DNA of 64,000 nt from Alphaproteobacteria bacterium UBA2954 (GCA_002348585.1 DEBO01000058.1:964-64963); one strand, 5' to 3'. Shown: positions 18,979-29,391, numbered from the stretch's first letter. Notes: generated from the letters alone by a model not told the origin. Numbers and translations are program-made.

Positions 18979-20117
18979 TACAGAAGTTCCTTAAAAGTTT
19001 TTGAAATCTTGAGCATGTCAACTTGATTAAGATGCGGTGCCACTGGAAACGCTATACATTCATCGGCAAATGTTGCAGCGATTGGATACAATTGAGGGTT
19101 ATATCCATAAGTGTCAGAATAAAATTTCAATCGAGGCAGGGGATGAGGATAATAAATACTAGTCTGCACCCCCTCTTCCTTTAAGGCATTTATCATTTTA
19201 TTTCGTTCAACTACTGTGCAGCCCTCAAGTTGCAGTATTAAGCAATAGTAGGACCGGTCGTCTGACATTTCTCCACCTTTGATTGTCACTCCATCGATAC
19301 CTTGAAAGCAAGACTTTAGAGTTGCAAAGTTTTGTTTACGTTGGTTTTCAAATAATTCAATTTTCTTTAACTGCTCAACTCCTATCGCGGCAGGCAATTC
19401 AGCCATGCGGTAATTAAAGCCTAGCATAGTTACATCATATAACCCCGGTGTCTTTCGTTTATTAAACGCCCGATCTACGCCAAAAGCACGCTCCAACGCT
19501 AACTGGTCTCTAAAACAGGCATCGTTCATTACTAACATACCGCCTTCACCCGTAGTCATTTGCTTGACTGGGTGGAATGAAAAAGCTCCAGCATCTCCAA
19601 AAGAACCTACAGGTTTACCATCCACTTTAGCGCCCAGGGCGATAGCACAATCCTCAACTATATATAAGCCATTTTCAGAGGAAACTTTTACAATTTCTTT
19701 GATGTCACAGGGCACTCCATTAAAGTGCATTGCTGCAATTCCAATAGTCTTATCCGTGATGTATTTCTTGATAAGTTCCACATCTATATTCCCATCTTCG
19801 CAACAGTCAACAAATATCGGAGTTAAGCCAGCTAATTCGATTGCATGAGCTGTTGCCACATGTGTCATTGCCGGACAGATCACCTCATATTCTTTCTTAC
19901 ACAGAGGATTAATTGATTTAGTCAATGAATGATGGGCAAGATGAAGTCCTGCTGTGCAATTGGCTACACTCACAGCATTACTATATCCAAATCGTTTGCA
20001 AAATTCTTTTTCAAACTCTGTCGTCTTAGAGCCATGCACATAAATTCCAGATTCCATAACGTCTTGTACATTTTTGATTTCACTTTCGTCAGTAATGGGA
20101 CGACCGAATGCAATCAT
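18978..20117 (-). CDS. DegT/DnrJ/EryC1/StrS family sugar aminotransferase
   Basis: This PLP enzyme transfers an amino group to a keto-sugar nucleotide. The 379-residue protein shows the family pattern: FGRPITDESEI near the N terminus, ANCTAGLHLA near residue 53, EDCAIALGA with Asp156 contacting the PLP ring, and the Schiff-base lysine Lys185 in FSFHPVKQMTTGEGG. It is translationally coupled to the downstream epimerase. A 345-base gap separates it from the Gfo/Idh gene upstream in transcription order, so it may have its own promoter. A likely donor is glutamate; the sugar substrate is not determined. Confidence 0.93.
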   Translation of the reverse strand: MIAFGRPITDESEIKNVQDVMESGIYVHGSKTTEFEKEFCKRFGYSNAVSVANCTAGLHLAHHSLTKSINPLCKKEYEVICPAMTHVATAHAIELAGLTPIFVDCCEDGNIDVELIKKYITDKTIGIAAMHFNGVPCDIKEIVKVSSENGLYIVEDCAIALGAKVDGKPVGSFGDAGAFSFHPVKQMTTGEGGMLVMNDACFRDQLALERAFGVDRAFNKRKTPGLYDVTMLGFNYRMAELPAAIGVEQLKKIELFENQRKQNFATLKSCFQGIDGVTIKGGEMSDDRSYYCLILQLEGCTVVERNKMINALKEEGVQTSIYYPHPLPRLKFYSDTYGYNPQLYPIAATFADECIAFPVAPHLNQVDMLKISKTFKELL

Positions 20118-20462
20118 AGAAATCTCCTGATGTTTAGTTCTTGAAAAATTTAAGTCGGTCCAAACCTCAATTTTAAATTTTCAAATTTAATAACTCGCCC
20201 AAGTTATTATGTTTGCTTGGAAAAATTTTGAATTCAATACGAACAAAATATAATTTAACTTAAAGGTTGCTTTGGCAGCTAGACTAAAGAGATATAACTT
20301 TTTTCCTTTAATTTATGGAGACTTTTTGTAAAAATTACACAAAAAACTTCGATGAATATCCCTTTTATCACATCGGTCACTATTTGCTATCTTCAATTGT
20401 TTGGAAAACAATTATCAGAATATTGAAAGGAGAGAATGGTAAATCTTTAGGCAAGGATTCAT
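20118..20462. other. 345-base intergenic region upstream of the DegT aminotransferase
   Basis: AT-rich stretch between the Gfo/Idh stop and the DegT start. No tRNA, clear terminator or mobile-element end was recognised. A 64-codon plus-strand frame starting at 20315 runs into the Gfo/Idh gene and has no family resemblance, so it was not called. It most likely contains a promoter for the degT-epimerase-asnB group, or is a scar of a lost gene. Confidence 0.4.
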
Positions 20463-21449
20463 TTATTTGCATGTGGCGAGAGCATCAACCGCAAGTGAAA
20501 TTTCCATGATTCTCTTGACATGTTCAAAATCAATATCCAACGGCGCACCATCTAAGATTGCAGAGACAAAATTTGGCAACAAGTCACCCTTTTCACTTGA
20601 AGGAAATGGACTGGTATCAACTTCACAAATTACGTTGGGCTCACTTCCAAAAAAATATTTGCTTACTCCACAATCATGAATAAAACTGCCTCTTGTTCCA
20701 TAAACTTTTATTTGATGGAAGTGTTTAGTTTGTGAACCAAAATTTGCTCCAATTTTGCCAATTATATTATCACCAAACTTACCAATTGATAAAATCGTAT
20801 CTGGCGGGCAAAAATCCGTGCCACATGTCACTGATTTGTTTGTTAGAGCTGACTTTGGTGAATAGGGAAATCCAGTAATCCACTGACAAAGGTCTAGAAT
20901 ATGAATGCCACCACCATGCATCACTGAATAACCGGGAGTTTTGGCACGCCATCCAAATACCAATTTGTCAACGCGTCCATAATCATAATTTCCTTCTACC
21001 GAAAAAATGTCACCTAATTCCCCATCATCAATTCGCCTTTTTAATCTTATAAAACGCTCCTCCTGACGTAAAATAAAATTTGACGAGAGCAACAGTTTAG
21101 AACCCCGATTGCATGCCCTCAAATATGCTTCGGAAATAGAATCTAATTCTTTTGAAGTTAAACAAATTGGTTTTTCTACAAAAACATGCTTTCCTGCGTC
21201 TAATGCATCAATAACGTGTTTGGCGTGATATTCATCATAGCTCGCAATAGATACAACATCGATTGAAGGGTCCAAAATAATGTCGTCAGAATTCGTAGTA
21301 GTTTCTTTGATCCCGCTACGAGAGGATACATCTGCCAATTTTTTTGAATTAATGTCACAAATTTTTACTGTAGTCGCGTATTGGCTTTTATTAAAACCGT
21401 AAATATGGCGCTCTCCTACACCCAATCCAATCACACCAACTTTAAGCAT
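20463..21449 (-). CDS. Gfo/Idh/MocA family NAD(P)-dependent oxidoreductase
   Basis: The open frame extends to 21530, but the Rossmann N terminus MLKVGVIGLGVGERH begins at the ATG at 21447-21449, giving 328 residues, the usual family size. The conserved VEKPICL motif (EKP) lies near residue 97 and GGGIHILDLCQW near residue 185, where the catalytic His/Asp of this family is expected. The start overlaps the last 8 bases of the cytidylyltransferase gene upstream. In nucleotide-sugar pathways such enzymes oxidise C3 of a sugar before transamination by a DegT enzyme, which is the next gene; that pairing is inference. Confidence 0.87.
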   Translation of the reverse strand: MLKVGVIGLGVGERHIYGFNKSQYATTVKICDINSKKLADVSSRSGIKETTTNSDDIILDPSIDVVSIASYDEYHAKHVIDALDAGKHVFVEKPICLTSKELDSISEAYLRACNRGSKLLLSSNFILRQEERFIRLKRRIDDGELGDIFSVEGNYDYGRVDKLVFGWRAKTPGYSVMHGGGIHILDLCQWITGFPYSPKSALTNKSVTCGTDFCPPDTILSIGKFGDNIIGKIGANFGSQTKHFHQIKVYGTRGSFIHDCGVSKYFFGSEPNVICEVDTSPFPSSEKGDLLPNFVSAILDGAPLDIDFEHVKRIMEISLAVDALATCK

Positions 21450-22134
21450 GTACTCCACTCGCGCTGTAAAGTGAATAACTTGCAATTCCGAATGGCCTAG
21501 GACCTTCTGGGTTAGATTTGGCCCACTCACGCAAAGCAGACAGGTCCTCAGATGTATCCACTGCCCATGTTGTTAATTCCTGTCTTTTGACATCTAGTCC
21601 ACTAAAATTTAAAATATCAAATCGATGAGAATTTTGATAAAAAGTTTGGGTAACATGTTCAGAGGAGAACCCATCCAACAAACAGAATGATCGATTCAGG
21701 AATGTTTTTGCTCTAATCACTTCAACAGACTGCCCTTTAGGGTAGCTGCGTGGGAAAATATTTGTAACCAAATCTACATCATATTCATTAAACTTTAATA
21801 TTGCTGTTGAGATCAATTCAGGGTCCAAAAATGGGCTATCCGCGCAAACACGAACAAAATTATCTAATTTAAATTCCATTATTGTTTTTGTAAATCGTTC
21901 ATAAACGTTATCTAACGACCCACAACAATATTGGAGCCCGCGACTATTCGCAAACTCCACTATTGGTTTATCACTATTTTCAGCCGAAGTAGCAATAATC
22001 ACCTGTTCTTCGCCTACGGCACTAGCACACCTTTCAGCAAGAATTCCTAGTATGGGTTGCCCATTAATTAATTCAAGTACCTTCCCCGGTAAGCGGGTCG
22101 ATGACATCCGAGCCTGAATAATAACCATGCTCAC
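21442..22134 (-). CDS. SpsF-like cytidylyltransferase/glycosyltransferase family protein
   Basis: The 230-residue product opens with VIIQARMSSTRLPGKVL, the nucleotide-binding signature of CMP-sugar synthetase-like SpsF proteins, and has CADSPFLDPELI near residue 97 for metal and nucleotide contacts. SpsF-type proteins occur with NeuB-like synthases, aminotransferases and formyl- or methyltransferases in surface-glycan clusters and are thought to activate an acidic sugar as its CMP derivative. A NeuB-like gene is present in the divergent arm at 29578, consistent with this. The start overlaps the stop of the upstream dehydrogenase by 4 bases and the stop overlaps the Gfo/Idh start. Confidence 0.82.
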   Translation of the reverse strand: MSMVIIQARMSSTRLPGKVLELINGQPILGILAERCASAVGEEQVIIATSAENSDKPIVEFANSRGLQYCCGSLDNVYERFTKTIMEFKLDNFVRVCADSPFLDPELISTAILKFNEYDVDLVTNIFPRSYPKGQSVEVIRAKTFLNRSFCLLDGFSSEHVTQTFYQNSHRFDILNFSGLDVKRQELTTWAVDTSEDLSALREWAKSNPEGPRPFGIASYSLYSASGVHA

Positions 22135-23369
22135 AGATAAAAACTCTTATCAGGGTCAAGCTTTAAACTATCTTGTAGGTCAAATATATAACCGTCGTTA
22201 CCAACCATTGTTTTTAAACTACTCCCTGGGAGGTTAGCAAACTGCCGATGATTTACTGCAAGAATAATACAATCATAGGGGGCATGACAAAAGCTCTCTA
22301 CTAACTCAAAGTTAGCGCCTTCGACAGTTTCTAAATTAGGTTCAATCGCATGAACCGTGGTAATGTCTGCCAATTTGTTCGCTAATTCTAAAGCCTTAGA
22401 GTTCCGAGTGTCCTTACAATCTTCTTTAAAAGTCAATCCCATCACTAGAGAACGACCATGAACCTGTGGTACATTCTCAGTAAAATAATTAAATATTCTT
22501 TTAACCACACTTTCATTGACCATTCTAGCTGTAGTGACAAGCTTCGTATCTATCTCTTGTTTCTTGGCAGACTCAATTAAATAGTAAGGGTCAACACCTA
22601 CACAGTGTCCGCCCACTATCCCAGGACGAAATGGAATAAAATTCCATTTAGTATTGGCTGCTTGCAAAACTTCACTTGTTCTAATCCCCATAGCATGAAA
22701 CACAGATGACAACTCATTCATAAGTGCAATATTCACATCTCGTTGTATATTCTCAGTTAACTTTGCAGCTTCTGCAATCCGAATGCTTGAGGCTTCGTGA
22801 AGGCCTGCATCAATCACAGCTCCATAAACACTAGCGATGCGGTCTAAAGTTTGGGCGTTATCTCCTGCTACAACTTTGGTAATGCTTTTTATGGAATTAA
22901 CCTTATCTCCAGGATTAATACGTTCTGGGCTGTATCCTAAATAGAAGTCCTGGCTCTGAATAAGATTTGACTGGCTAGCCAACAAAGGCCCACAAAAATC
23001 CTCTGTGCAGCCAGGGAAAACTGTTGATTCAAAAACTATGATATTCTCTTTTTTTATTATTTTTCCAATTCCATCACATGCTTCTTTCAGGGCACTTAAA
23101 TCTGGAATGTTTTCAGAGTTAACAGGAGTAGGAACGGTTACTATATACATTGAGCATTCTTGAACCTCATCCAAGGCGCTATAAAACTGAACATTTGAGG
23201 CAAAAATTTCACTACTACTATGCTCACCATTTTCATCAATGCCATTTTTCAAATTTTGAACCCGGCATGCATCAACATCAAAGCCAATACATTCAAACTT
23301 AGAGCCTAATATCAAAGACAATGGCAAGCCGACGTATCCAAGCCCCACAACGCAAATTTTTTCACTCAT
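22131..23369 (-). CDS. Nucleotide-sugar 6-dehydrogenase (TviB/WbpA-like)
   Basis: A 412-residue UDP-sugar dehydrogenase that oxidises C6 of a UDP-HexNAc to the uronic acid in two NAD-dependent steps. It shows GLGYVGLPL at residues 9-17, TVPTPVNSENIPDLSALK near residue 79, ESTVFPGCTEDFCGPLL, AKLTENIQRDVNIALMNE, and the catalytic cysteine in GIVGGHCVGVDPYYL near residue 260. The VFPGCTE form and NSENIPDL spacing resemble TviB/WbpA (UDP-GlcNAc/GalNAc 6-dehydrogenases) rather than WecC. Its stop overlaps the SpsF-like start. It is distinct in sequence from the WecC-type dehydrogenase just upstream, so the glycan may contain two uronic acids. Confidence 0.9.
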   Translation of the reverse strand: MSEKICVVGLGYVGLPLSLILGSKFECIGFDVDACRVQNLKNGIDENGEHSSSEIFASNVQFYSALDEVQECSMYIVTVPTPVNSENIPDLSALKEACDGIGKIIKKENIIVFESTVFPGCTEDFCGPLLASQSNLIQSQDFYLGYSPERINPGDKVNSIKSITKVVAGDNAQTLDRIASVYGAVIDAGLHEASSIRIAEAAKLTENIQRDVNIALMNELSSVFHAMGIRTSEVLQAANTKWNFIPFRPGIVGGHCVGVDPYYLIESAKKQEIDTKLVTTARMVNESVVKRIFNYFTENVPQVHGRSLVMGLTFKEDCKDTRNSKALELANKLADITTVHAIEPNLETVEGANFELVESFCHAPYDCIILAVNHRQFANLPGSSLKTMVGNDGYIFDLQDSLKLDPDKSFYL

Positions 23370-23460
23370 TTTAGATCTCGCATTTAACTTGCCACTTTTT
23401 CAAAATAAAATTTTACTATTTTGATACATCATTAAGCTTTATTTATTTTTTATTATACAC

Positions 23461-24702
23461 CTAAAAGTGGGCACGCCAGCTTCCCTTAAAATCCAGAATA
23501 ATTCCTTTTTTGGGGCGTGAAATTTCAAACTCTTTGTGGTCAACTAGCAAAACATGTATGGCATCACTAGATAAAGCTTCAACCACATCCAACCCTGCGT
23601 GTCCTAGAACATTTGATTCAATATTTGGATCACAAAAGCGAATTCGACTTGGCTCTGATCTTTTAAGGCACTTGTATATATATAAAGAGGGGCTTTCACG
23701 GACATCTGCAACATTAGCCTTAAAAGTGAGCCCATAAATTATCACGTCACAGTTTTTTTGTTTTCTCATATGACTTTCAATTTGCGAAACAACCCAATCA
23801 GGTTTCGCATCATTAATAAGGCGTGCCTGCTTTATAAGTTTAGCTTGGTCAGGTGCACTAGATACAATAAACCAAGGGTCTACGGCAACACAATGCCCAC
23901 CAACTCCCGGACCGGGTTGCAATACATTCACCCGTGGGTGTCGATTTGAAATATCTATTAATTCCCAAACGTCAATATCAAGCTCTTGACAGACAAGTGA
24001 TAATTCGTTCGCAAAGGCAATATTGACATCACGGAAACTATTTTCCGTCAATTTAGCCATCTCTGCAACACGAGGACTAGACGCAATCAAACAGTCGCCT
24101 TTGACAAAGGTTTTATAAAGTTGTCGGGCAGCCTGTGAACAGAGCGTAGTCATGCCTCCAATAACACGATCATTTGCAGATAATTCCTGCATTATATTCC
24201 CAGGGAGAACGCGCTCTGGGCAATACGCAATCCGAATATCAGATGCCTCTCCTTTATTTTGAGGAAAAGTCAAATCCGGACGCGCCAATGCAAACCAGTC
24301 TGCGATCTTTTCGGTTGTTCCCACTGGAGAAGTTGATTCCAATATGACTAAATTATTTTTTTTGAGCAATGGGGCTATGGAGGCACAAGCAGTTTTCACT
24401 TGGCTAATGTCAGGATCTTTGTTTTCACCCTCAAAAGGTGTTGGAACAGTAATTAAGAAGGCGTCTGAATTCTCAGGAAACATGCTCGCACGAAGATATC
24501 CTTTTGAAATAGATTCACGCATAACATTTTCTAATTCTGGCTCAGCAATGTGAATTTTTCCTTTATTCACAGTGTCTACAATTTGCTCCTCTATATCAAC
24601 ACCGACCACCTCAATCTTGTGTGAAGATAATATTGCTGATGTTGGAAGACCAATATAACCAAGTCCCAAAATACAAACTTTATTAAAATTGAAGGCAATC
24701 AT
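23461..24702 (-). CDS. wecC: UDP-N-acetyl-D-mannosamine dehydrogenase (WecC-type)
   Basis: WecC oxidises UDP-ManNAc to UDP-ManNAcA. The frame is open to 24783, but the family N terminus (MIAFNFNKVCILGLGYIGLPT) starts at ATG 24700-24702, giving 413 residues. Diagnostic blocks are GKIHIAEPELE near residue 52, AFLITVPTPF, LESTSPVGTTEKIADW, AYCPERVLPGN, MAKLTENSFRDVNIAFANELS and the catalytic cysteine in GPGVGGHCVAVDPWFIV; all closely resemble enterobacterial WecC. wecB, which makes its substrate, lies immediately upstream with 22 bases between them, so the pair forms a complete UDP-GlcNAc to UDP-ManNAcA module. Confidence 0.93.
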   Translation of the reverse strand: MIAFNFNKVCILGLGYIGLPTSAILSSHKIEVVGVDIEEQIVDTVNKGKIHIAEPELENVMRESISKGYLRASMFPENSDAFLITVPTPFEGENKDPDISQVKTACASIAPLLKKNNLVILESTSPVGTTEKIADWFALARPDLTFPQNKGEASDIRIAYCPERVLPGNIMQELSANDRVIGGMTTLCSQAARQLYKTFVKGDCLIASSPRVAEMAKLTENSFRDVNIAFANELSLVCQELDIDVWELIDISNRHPRVNVLQPGPGVGGHCVAVDPWFIVSSAPDQAKLIKQARLINDAKPDWVVSQIESHMRKQKNCDVIIYGLTFKANVADVRESPSLYIYKCLKRSEPSRIRFCDPNIESNVLGHAGLDVVEALSSDAIHVLLVDHKEFEISRPKKGIILDFKGSWRAHF

Positions 24703-24724
24703 ATACTTAGAATTTCTCTTAAAT

Positions 24725-25858
24725 CTATCTGTTTTCCAACCAAAGATTAATGGCAGACATGATCCGTGATGTAGCTTTGCCATCCCCGTAAGGGTTGTGT
24801 ATTAGGCTCATGTCATCGTAGGCCAACTTATGGTCTAATAGCCTCATTGTCTCATTTACAATCACTTTTGAGTCTGTTCCAACTAATTTCACTGTTCCTG
24901 CCTTCACAGCCTCTGGGCGTTCAGTTCTTTCCCGCATGACCAGAACAGGCTTTCCTAAAGACGGTGCCTCCTCTTGCACACCACCGGAATCTGTTAGAAT
25001 AAGTTCCGCTTTGTCCATCAAATAAACAAAGGGTAAATACTCTTGTGGAGCAATTAGAGAAATGTTTTCTTTGTCTCCTATAAGTCTCTCCACACTTGAC
25101 CGGACATTTGGGTTAGGGTGGACAGGATAAACAATATGAACATCATCTCGGAGAGAGATTTCTCTTAATGCACTGCATATACCATTGAAACCAACGCCAA
25201 AACTCTCCCTTCTATGACCTGTTACTAAAATCAGGCGCCTTTGACTTGGCAAAGAAAATTTTGCAGAAAGTGCATTATATAGACTAACGTCGCTGTTGAT
25301 TATGCGCCTAGCCTCAAAAAGCGCATCAATTACTGTATTCCCCGTTACATGTATCGTTTCATCCTTTACGCCCTCCGCTAAAAGATTTTGGCGTGACTGT
25401 TCAGTAGGTGCAAAGTGCAATGAGGTGATTGAACTCGCTACTTTTCGGTTAATTTCCTCTGGCCATGGTGAATAAATATTGCCAGTCCTTAATCCAGCTT
25501 CGACATGCCCAACCGCAATCTGCTGATAATACCCTGCAAGTGAGGCAGCAAGTGTAGTTGTTGTATCGCCATGTACTAGAACCAAATCCGGGCTAAAATC
25601 CTTTAAAATAGTTTCTAAACCTGAGAGAATGCGAGCAGTTAAACCAGTCAAACTCTGCTCGCTCCTCATAATATCCAAATCATAATAAGGTGATATTTTA
25701 AAAATAGCTAAAGCCTGATCCAACATATCACGATGTTGAGCCGAAACACATACACGAGCATCCAGTAGATCTTCACTTTCCAAAGCCCTGACAACGGGCG
25801 CCATTTTTATGGCCTCTGGGCGTGTGCCAAATACTGTTAAAATCCTTTTTTTAGCCAT
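24725..25858 (-). CDS. wecB: UDP-N-acetylglucosamine 2-epimerase, non-hydrolysing
   Basis: WecB interconverts UDP-GlcNAc and UDP-ManNAc. The preferred ATG at 25856-25858 gives [21 protein letters not shown], the exact family opening, and 377 residues; an upstream in-frame start at 25897 would only add a basic tail. Conserved blocks are [10 protein letters not shown] near residue 40, [27 protein letters not shown] near residue 115, [27 protein letters not shown], the [19 protein letters not shown] block near residue 280, and RERTERPEA. It is followed by wecC. Confidence 0.95.
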   Translation of the reverse strand: MAKKRILTVFGTRPEAIKMAPVVRALESEDLLDARVCVSAQHRDMLDQALAIFKISPYYDLDIMRSEQSLTGLTARILSGLETILKDFSPDLVLVHGDTTTTLAASLAGYYQQIAVGHVEAGLRTGNIYSPWPEEINRKVASSITSLHFAPTEQSRQNLLAEGVKDETIHVTGNTVIDALFEARRIINSDVSLYNALSAKFSLPSQRRLILVTGHRRESFGVGFNGICSALREISLRDDVHIVYPVHPNPNVRSSVERLIGDKENISLIAPQEYLPFVYLMDKAELILTDSGGVQEEAPSLGKPVLVMRERTERPEAVKAGTVKLVGTDSKVIVNETMRLLDHKLAYDDMSLIHNPYGDGKATSRIMSAINLWLENR

Positions 25859-26111
25859 GAGGGGCGTCAAATGCTTTCTAAATTTGCGACGATACAATGG
25901 TTAAACAACAATTGTTAAGAATTTGAAAGTTCGAAAATAAATAAATTCAACTTTATTAATGTAGAAATCTGATTGGATGCATTTAGCTCCAAAAAAGTTT
26001 CAAAATATTAAATGAAGTTATTTAGGACAGTGCACCTAATGAGAGTTTAGCCTCAACGAGGATAGAGCTTTCACATCAATCCGCTAAAAATCAATCGCCG
26101 GCTACTGAGAT

Positions 26112-28016
26112 TCAGGTTTTCAGTAATATTTTAATAATTTTTTCTGCAGCCTCTTCGATATCTATTCGAGTTGTGTCAATTCGAATTTCTGGGCAATGAG
26201 GTTTTTCATAGGGACTATCAATTCCGGTAAAGTTTTTCAACTCACCAGAGCGCGCCTTAGCATATAGACCTTTCACATCTCGTGCCTCTGCTATCGACAG
26301 CGGGGTGTCTATAAACACCTCAATAAACTCTCCAGGTTTGATCATTTCACGCACCATTCTGCGTTCTGCCCGGAAAGGTGAAATAAATGCTGCAATAACT
26401 ATTAAACCAGCATCAGTCATTAATTTAGCTACCTCGCCCACACGTCGAATATTCTCGATACGATCTGCATCTGTGAAACCTAGATCTTTATTTAAACCAT
26501 GTCGCATATTGTCGCCATCCAAGAAGAAGGTATGGCGGCCCATATTAGCTAATTTTTTCTCAACTGCATTCGCAATTGTTGTTTTTCCAGAACCAGAAAG
26601 ACCGGTCAACCAAGCTACCCTTGGTTTTTGGTTTTTTATCTTTGCACGATTTTCGCGGTCGACATCTAATTCCTGCCAATGAATATTCTGCGACCGACGC
26701 AATGCAAATTTGATGAGTCCTGCTCCTACCGTAGAATTTGTAACTTGATCAATCAGAATGAACCCCCCCAATTCACGATTCTTGTGATAAGGCGCAAACG
26801 GAACAGCACGGTCTACAGTTACCGTAGCTACTCCAATTGAATTTAATTTGAAAGTTTTTGCTGCTATGTGCTCCAATGAATTTACATTTATCTCATACTT
26901 TGGTTCTGAAACGACGGCAGTGACCAATTGAGGGCCAATTTTCAGATAATAACTTCGCCCTGGCATCAACGCCTCTTCATCCAACCAGATCATTGTTGTC
27001 TCAAACTGGTCAGCCACTTGCAAAAAGTTTTCTGCAGCAGTAATCATTTGCCCTCGAGAACAATCAACTTGATCCTTTAAAGTCAGTGTTACAGATTGTC
27101 CTGAAAAAGCTTTGTTTTTAGGCCCTTCAAATGAGACGATTTTTGACACAGCAGTAATTTTCCCCGATGGAAGAATGCTTACTTTATCTCCGGGAACGAG
27201 GGAACCACTGACAATTTTGCCGGCGAAGCCTCGGAAGTCTGAGTTAGGACGATTGACCCATTGTACGGGCATACAAAAGGCATCTTCTTGAGCTTTGGAC
27301 TGTTCTAAATTTACGTTTTCAAGTATTTCAAGAATTGATGGCCCTGAATACCAAGATGTTTTCTCAGAACATTTTGTAATATTTTCGCCATTGGTTGCAG
27401 AAATGGGTACGGCACTGAACTCTTCTATTCCAATTTCTTTTGCAAAAGCCCTGTAGCCTGAGGAAATTTTTTCAAAGGCTTCTTGATCATAATCCACTAA
27501 ATCCATCTTATTAACAGCTAAAACAATATTTTTAACCCCTACTAATTTTACTAAATAGCTGTGCCTTCGGGTTTGTGTCAAAACACCTTTACAAACATCT
27601 ACCAAAATTACAGCCAAATCAGCCGTCGAAGCCCCAGTAACCATGTTCCTAGTGTATTGCTCATGGCCTGGTGTATCCGCTACGATAAATTTTCTTTTGT
27701 CCGTTGAAAAAAAACGATATGCAACGTCGATGGTAATGCCCTGCTCACGTTCGGCAGCTAATCCATCCAGCAATAGTGCAAAATCAATGTTGCCATTTTG
27801 AGTGCCTTTAGTTTTGCTATCGGCGGACAGCTGCTCTAACTGGTCCTCAAATATCATTTTGCTCTCATATAAGAGCCGTCCAATCAGTGTCGATTTTCCA
27901 TCATCTACAGAGCCACAGGTAATAAATCTTAATAACGATTTGTGTTGATGCGCCTGCAAATATGCCTCTATATCCTGGCTGTTAGATGCATCGGTTTTAT
28001 AGATGTAGCCCGTCAT
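26112..28016 (-). CDS. cysNC: Bifunctional sulfate adenylyltransferase large subunit / adenylylsulfate kinase (CysNC, NodQ-like)
   Basis: The fused enzyme makes APS with CysD and phosphorylates it to PAPS. The true start is taken as ATG 28014-28016 ([10 protein letters not shown], 634 residues); the open frame upstream to 28187 overlaps cysD in another frame and is not family-like. The CysN GTPase part shows [14 protein letters not shown] near residue 35, [12 protein letters not shown] near 113 and NKMDLVD near 168. The C-terminal APS kinase begins near residue 465, with P-loop GLSGSGKTT ending near 479, [12 protein letters not shown] and the [10 protein letters not shown] segment. cysD lies 11 bases upstream. 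Placement at the head of a glycan operon recalls rhizobial nodPQ. Confidence 0.95.
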   Translation of the reverse strand: MTGYIYKTDASNSQDIEAYLQAHQHKSLLRFITCGSVDDGKSTLIGRLLYESKMIFEDQLEQLSADSKTKGTQNGNIDFALLLDGLAAEREQGITIDVAYRFFSTDKRKFIVADTPGHEQYTRNMVTGASTADLAVILVDVCKGVLTQTRRHSYLVKLVGVKNIVLAVNKMDLVDYDQEAFEKISSGYRAFAKEIGIEEFSAVPISATNGENITKCSEKTSWYSGPSILEILENVNLEQSKAQEDAFCMPVQWVNRPNSDFRGFAGKIVSGSLVPGDKVSILPSGKITAVSKIVSFEGPKNKAFSGQSVTLTLKDQVDCSRGQMITAAENFLQVADQFETTMIWLDEEALMPGRSYYLKIGPQLVTAVVSEPKYEINVNSLEHIAAKTFKLNSIGVATVTVDRAVPFAPYHKNRELGGFILIDQVTNSTVGAGLIKFALRRSQNIHWQELDVDRENRAKIKNQKPRVAWLTGLSGSGKTTIANAVEKKLANMGRHTFFLDGDNMRHGLNKDLGFTDADRIENIRRVGEVAKLMTDAGLIVIAAFISPFRAERRMVREMIKPGEFIEVFIDTPLSIAEARDVKGLYAKARSGELKNFTGIDSPYEKPHCPEIRIDTTRIDIEEAAEKIIKILLKT

Positions 28017-28027
28017 TTTTGAAGTTC

Positions 28028-28951
28028 CTAAAAATAGCCCTGTTGCTTCTTCATTTCCATTGACCCCGCCGGATCTAGATCTATCGCTCTGCCTTGACGT
28101 TCTGATGAAGCAGTCAATAGTGTCTCTTTTATTACCTCTGGTATGTTCTTTGCCTTTGACACTAAAGCTCCTGTGAGGGGATAACATCCCAATGTGCGAA
28201 ACCGAATTGTTCTAAAGATTGGCTTCTCATTTTTCATCAAAGGAATACGATCATCATCCACCATTATTATTAATCCATCACGCTCCACTGTCGGGCGATA
28301 TGCAGAAAAATAAAGTGGAACAATTTTTATCCCCTCGAGATAAATATATTGCCAAATATCTAATTCTGTCCAATTGGATAGAGGAAAGACTCTGATGCTT
28401 TCACCTTTCGACTTGAGCGCATTGTACAATGACCAAAGCTCTGGACGTTGAGACTTTGGGTCCCAGCGGTGCTGCTTATTACGAAATGAAAACACACGTT
28501 CTTTAGCACGAGACTTTTCTTCATCACGACGAGCACCCCCAAAAGCCACATCGAATTTATACAAATCTAATGCTTGCTTTAATCCTTCAGTTTTCCACAT
28601 GTGGGTGTGAAGAGCCCCATGTTCAAAAGGATTGATATTCTTTTCCTTAGCTTCTGGATTTTGGTAGACAATTAAATCCATTGCTGCATCGTTAGCTACT
28701 TCATTTCGTAGCTTATACATATCTCTGAATTTCCAATTTGTATCTACGTGTAATAGAGGAAAAGGCGGCACTTCTGGATAAAATGCCTTTTTTGCAAGAT
28801 GCAACATCACCGCACTATCTTTACCCACCGAATACAACATTACTGGTTTGTTCGCTTCTGCAACAACCTCTCGCATGATATGAATTGCCTCGCTCTCTAA
28901 GCGCTCCAAATGCGTCAACATCGTATTTCCCCGCGCAGTATCACTATTCAT
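28028..28951 (-). CDS. cysD: Sulfate adenylyltransferase small subunit CysD (NodP-like)
   Basis: CysD is the PP-loop catalytic subunit of ATP sulfurylase, acting with CysN. The 307-residue protein carries the modified PP-loop [14 protein letters not shown] near residue 41, [18 protein letters not shown] near residue 65, [18 protein letters not shown] near residue 135, [13 protein letters not shown] and CYPLTGA near the C terminus. An internal Met (MLTHLERLE, residue 11) is an equally plausible start. It is the first gene of the left arm, reading away from the 626-base divergent region. No cysH, cysI or cysG lies nearby, which favours a role in PAPS supply over sulfate reduction. Confidence 0.95.
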   Translation of the reverse strand: MNSDTARGNTMLTHLERLESEAIHIMREVVAEANKPVMLYSVGKDSAVMLHLAKKAFYPEVPPFPLLHVDTNWKFRDMYKLRNEVANDAAMDLIVYQNPEAKEKNINPFEHGALHTHMWKTEGLKQALDLYKFDVAFGGARRDEEKSRAKERVFSFRNKQHRWDPKSQRPELWSLYNALKSKGESIRVFPLSNWTELDIWQYIYLEGIKIVPLYFSAYRPTVERDGLIIMVDDDRIPLMKNEKPIFRTIRFRTLGCYPLTGALVSKAKNIPEVIKETLLTASSERQGRAIDLDPAGSMEMKKQQGYF

Positions 28952-29241
28952 GATTTTTCAAAGCCGATGAGGAAATACTTTTTGTAATCCTTCATGAAAA
29001 ATTTCTTGCATTTCATTTTGCAAACCGCTCTTTATCCTAATGGCACCTTCAAATGAAAGAGACATGACCAACCAGAATAACCTAAAAGTATAAGTTTAGC
29101 TCGGATTTAGCTGTCTTCTTACAACTATTCTCTAATCTAAAATTTAAAGGATATATAATTCTTTCCTATTTTGAGAAACATAGTTGTATTCCAATTTACA
29201 AACACATCAAACCTTTTTCTATTCTGGAAAGATAATACTTG

Positions 29242-29262
29242 GCTACCAGAGGGCAGGGTAGC
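29242..29262 (+). promoter_or_regulatory. Inverted repeat with ops-like core
   Basis: GCTACC (29242-29247) and GGTAGC (29257-29262) form a 6-bp stem around AGAGGGCAG. The GGGTAGC strand faintly resembles the ops/JUMPStart core found upstream of RfaH-controlled surface-glycan operons, but the match is partial and no rfaH-like gene is in the window. It could be a protein-binding site or a leader hairpin for the plus-strand operon. Confidence 0.25.
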
Positions 29263-29391
29263 AAAATGAGCTGTACTTTAATTAGTTAGGTCGGAGAACG
29301 TTCATTCATGGTCAAACTTGATTAAGTCAGACAAAGCGAGATCGAAAAGTCACCAAAAATTACTTTTACACCTTCCAACATTATTATATTG

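Noticed and set aside
20315-20509. 64-codon plus-strand frame upstream of the DegT gene
   Set aside because: It runs into the well supported Gfo/Idh gene on the other strand, has no recognisable motif, and its composition looks like AT-rich intergenic DNA.
26763-26769. C7 run in cysNC as a second phase-variation tract
   Set aside because: Seven bases is too short to expect frequent slippage, and CysNC is a metabolic enzyme.
27961-28187. N-terminal extension of CysNC to 28187
   Set aside because: The extra 57 residues are low in family similarity and overlap cysD in another frame. The family start is at 28016.
29242-29262. Possible JUMPStart/ops element for an RfaH-type antiterminator
   Set aside because: Only GGTAGC matches; the flanking bases and the remaining JUMPStart blocks are absent. 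It is kept as a simple inverted repeat.
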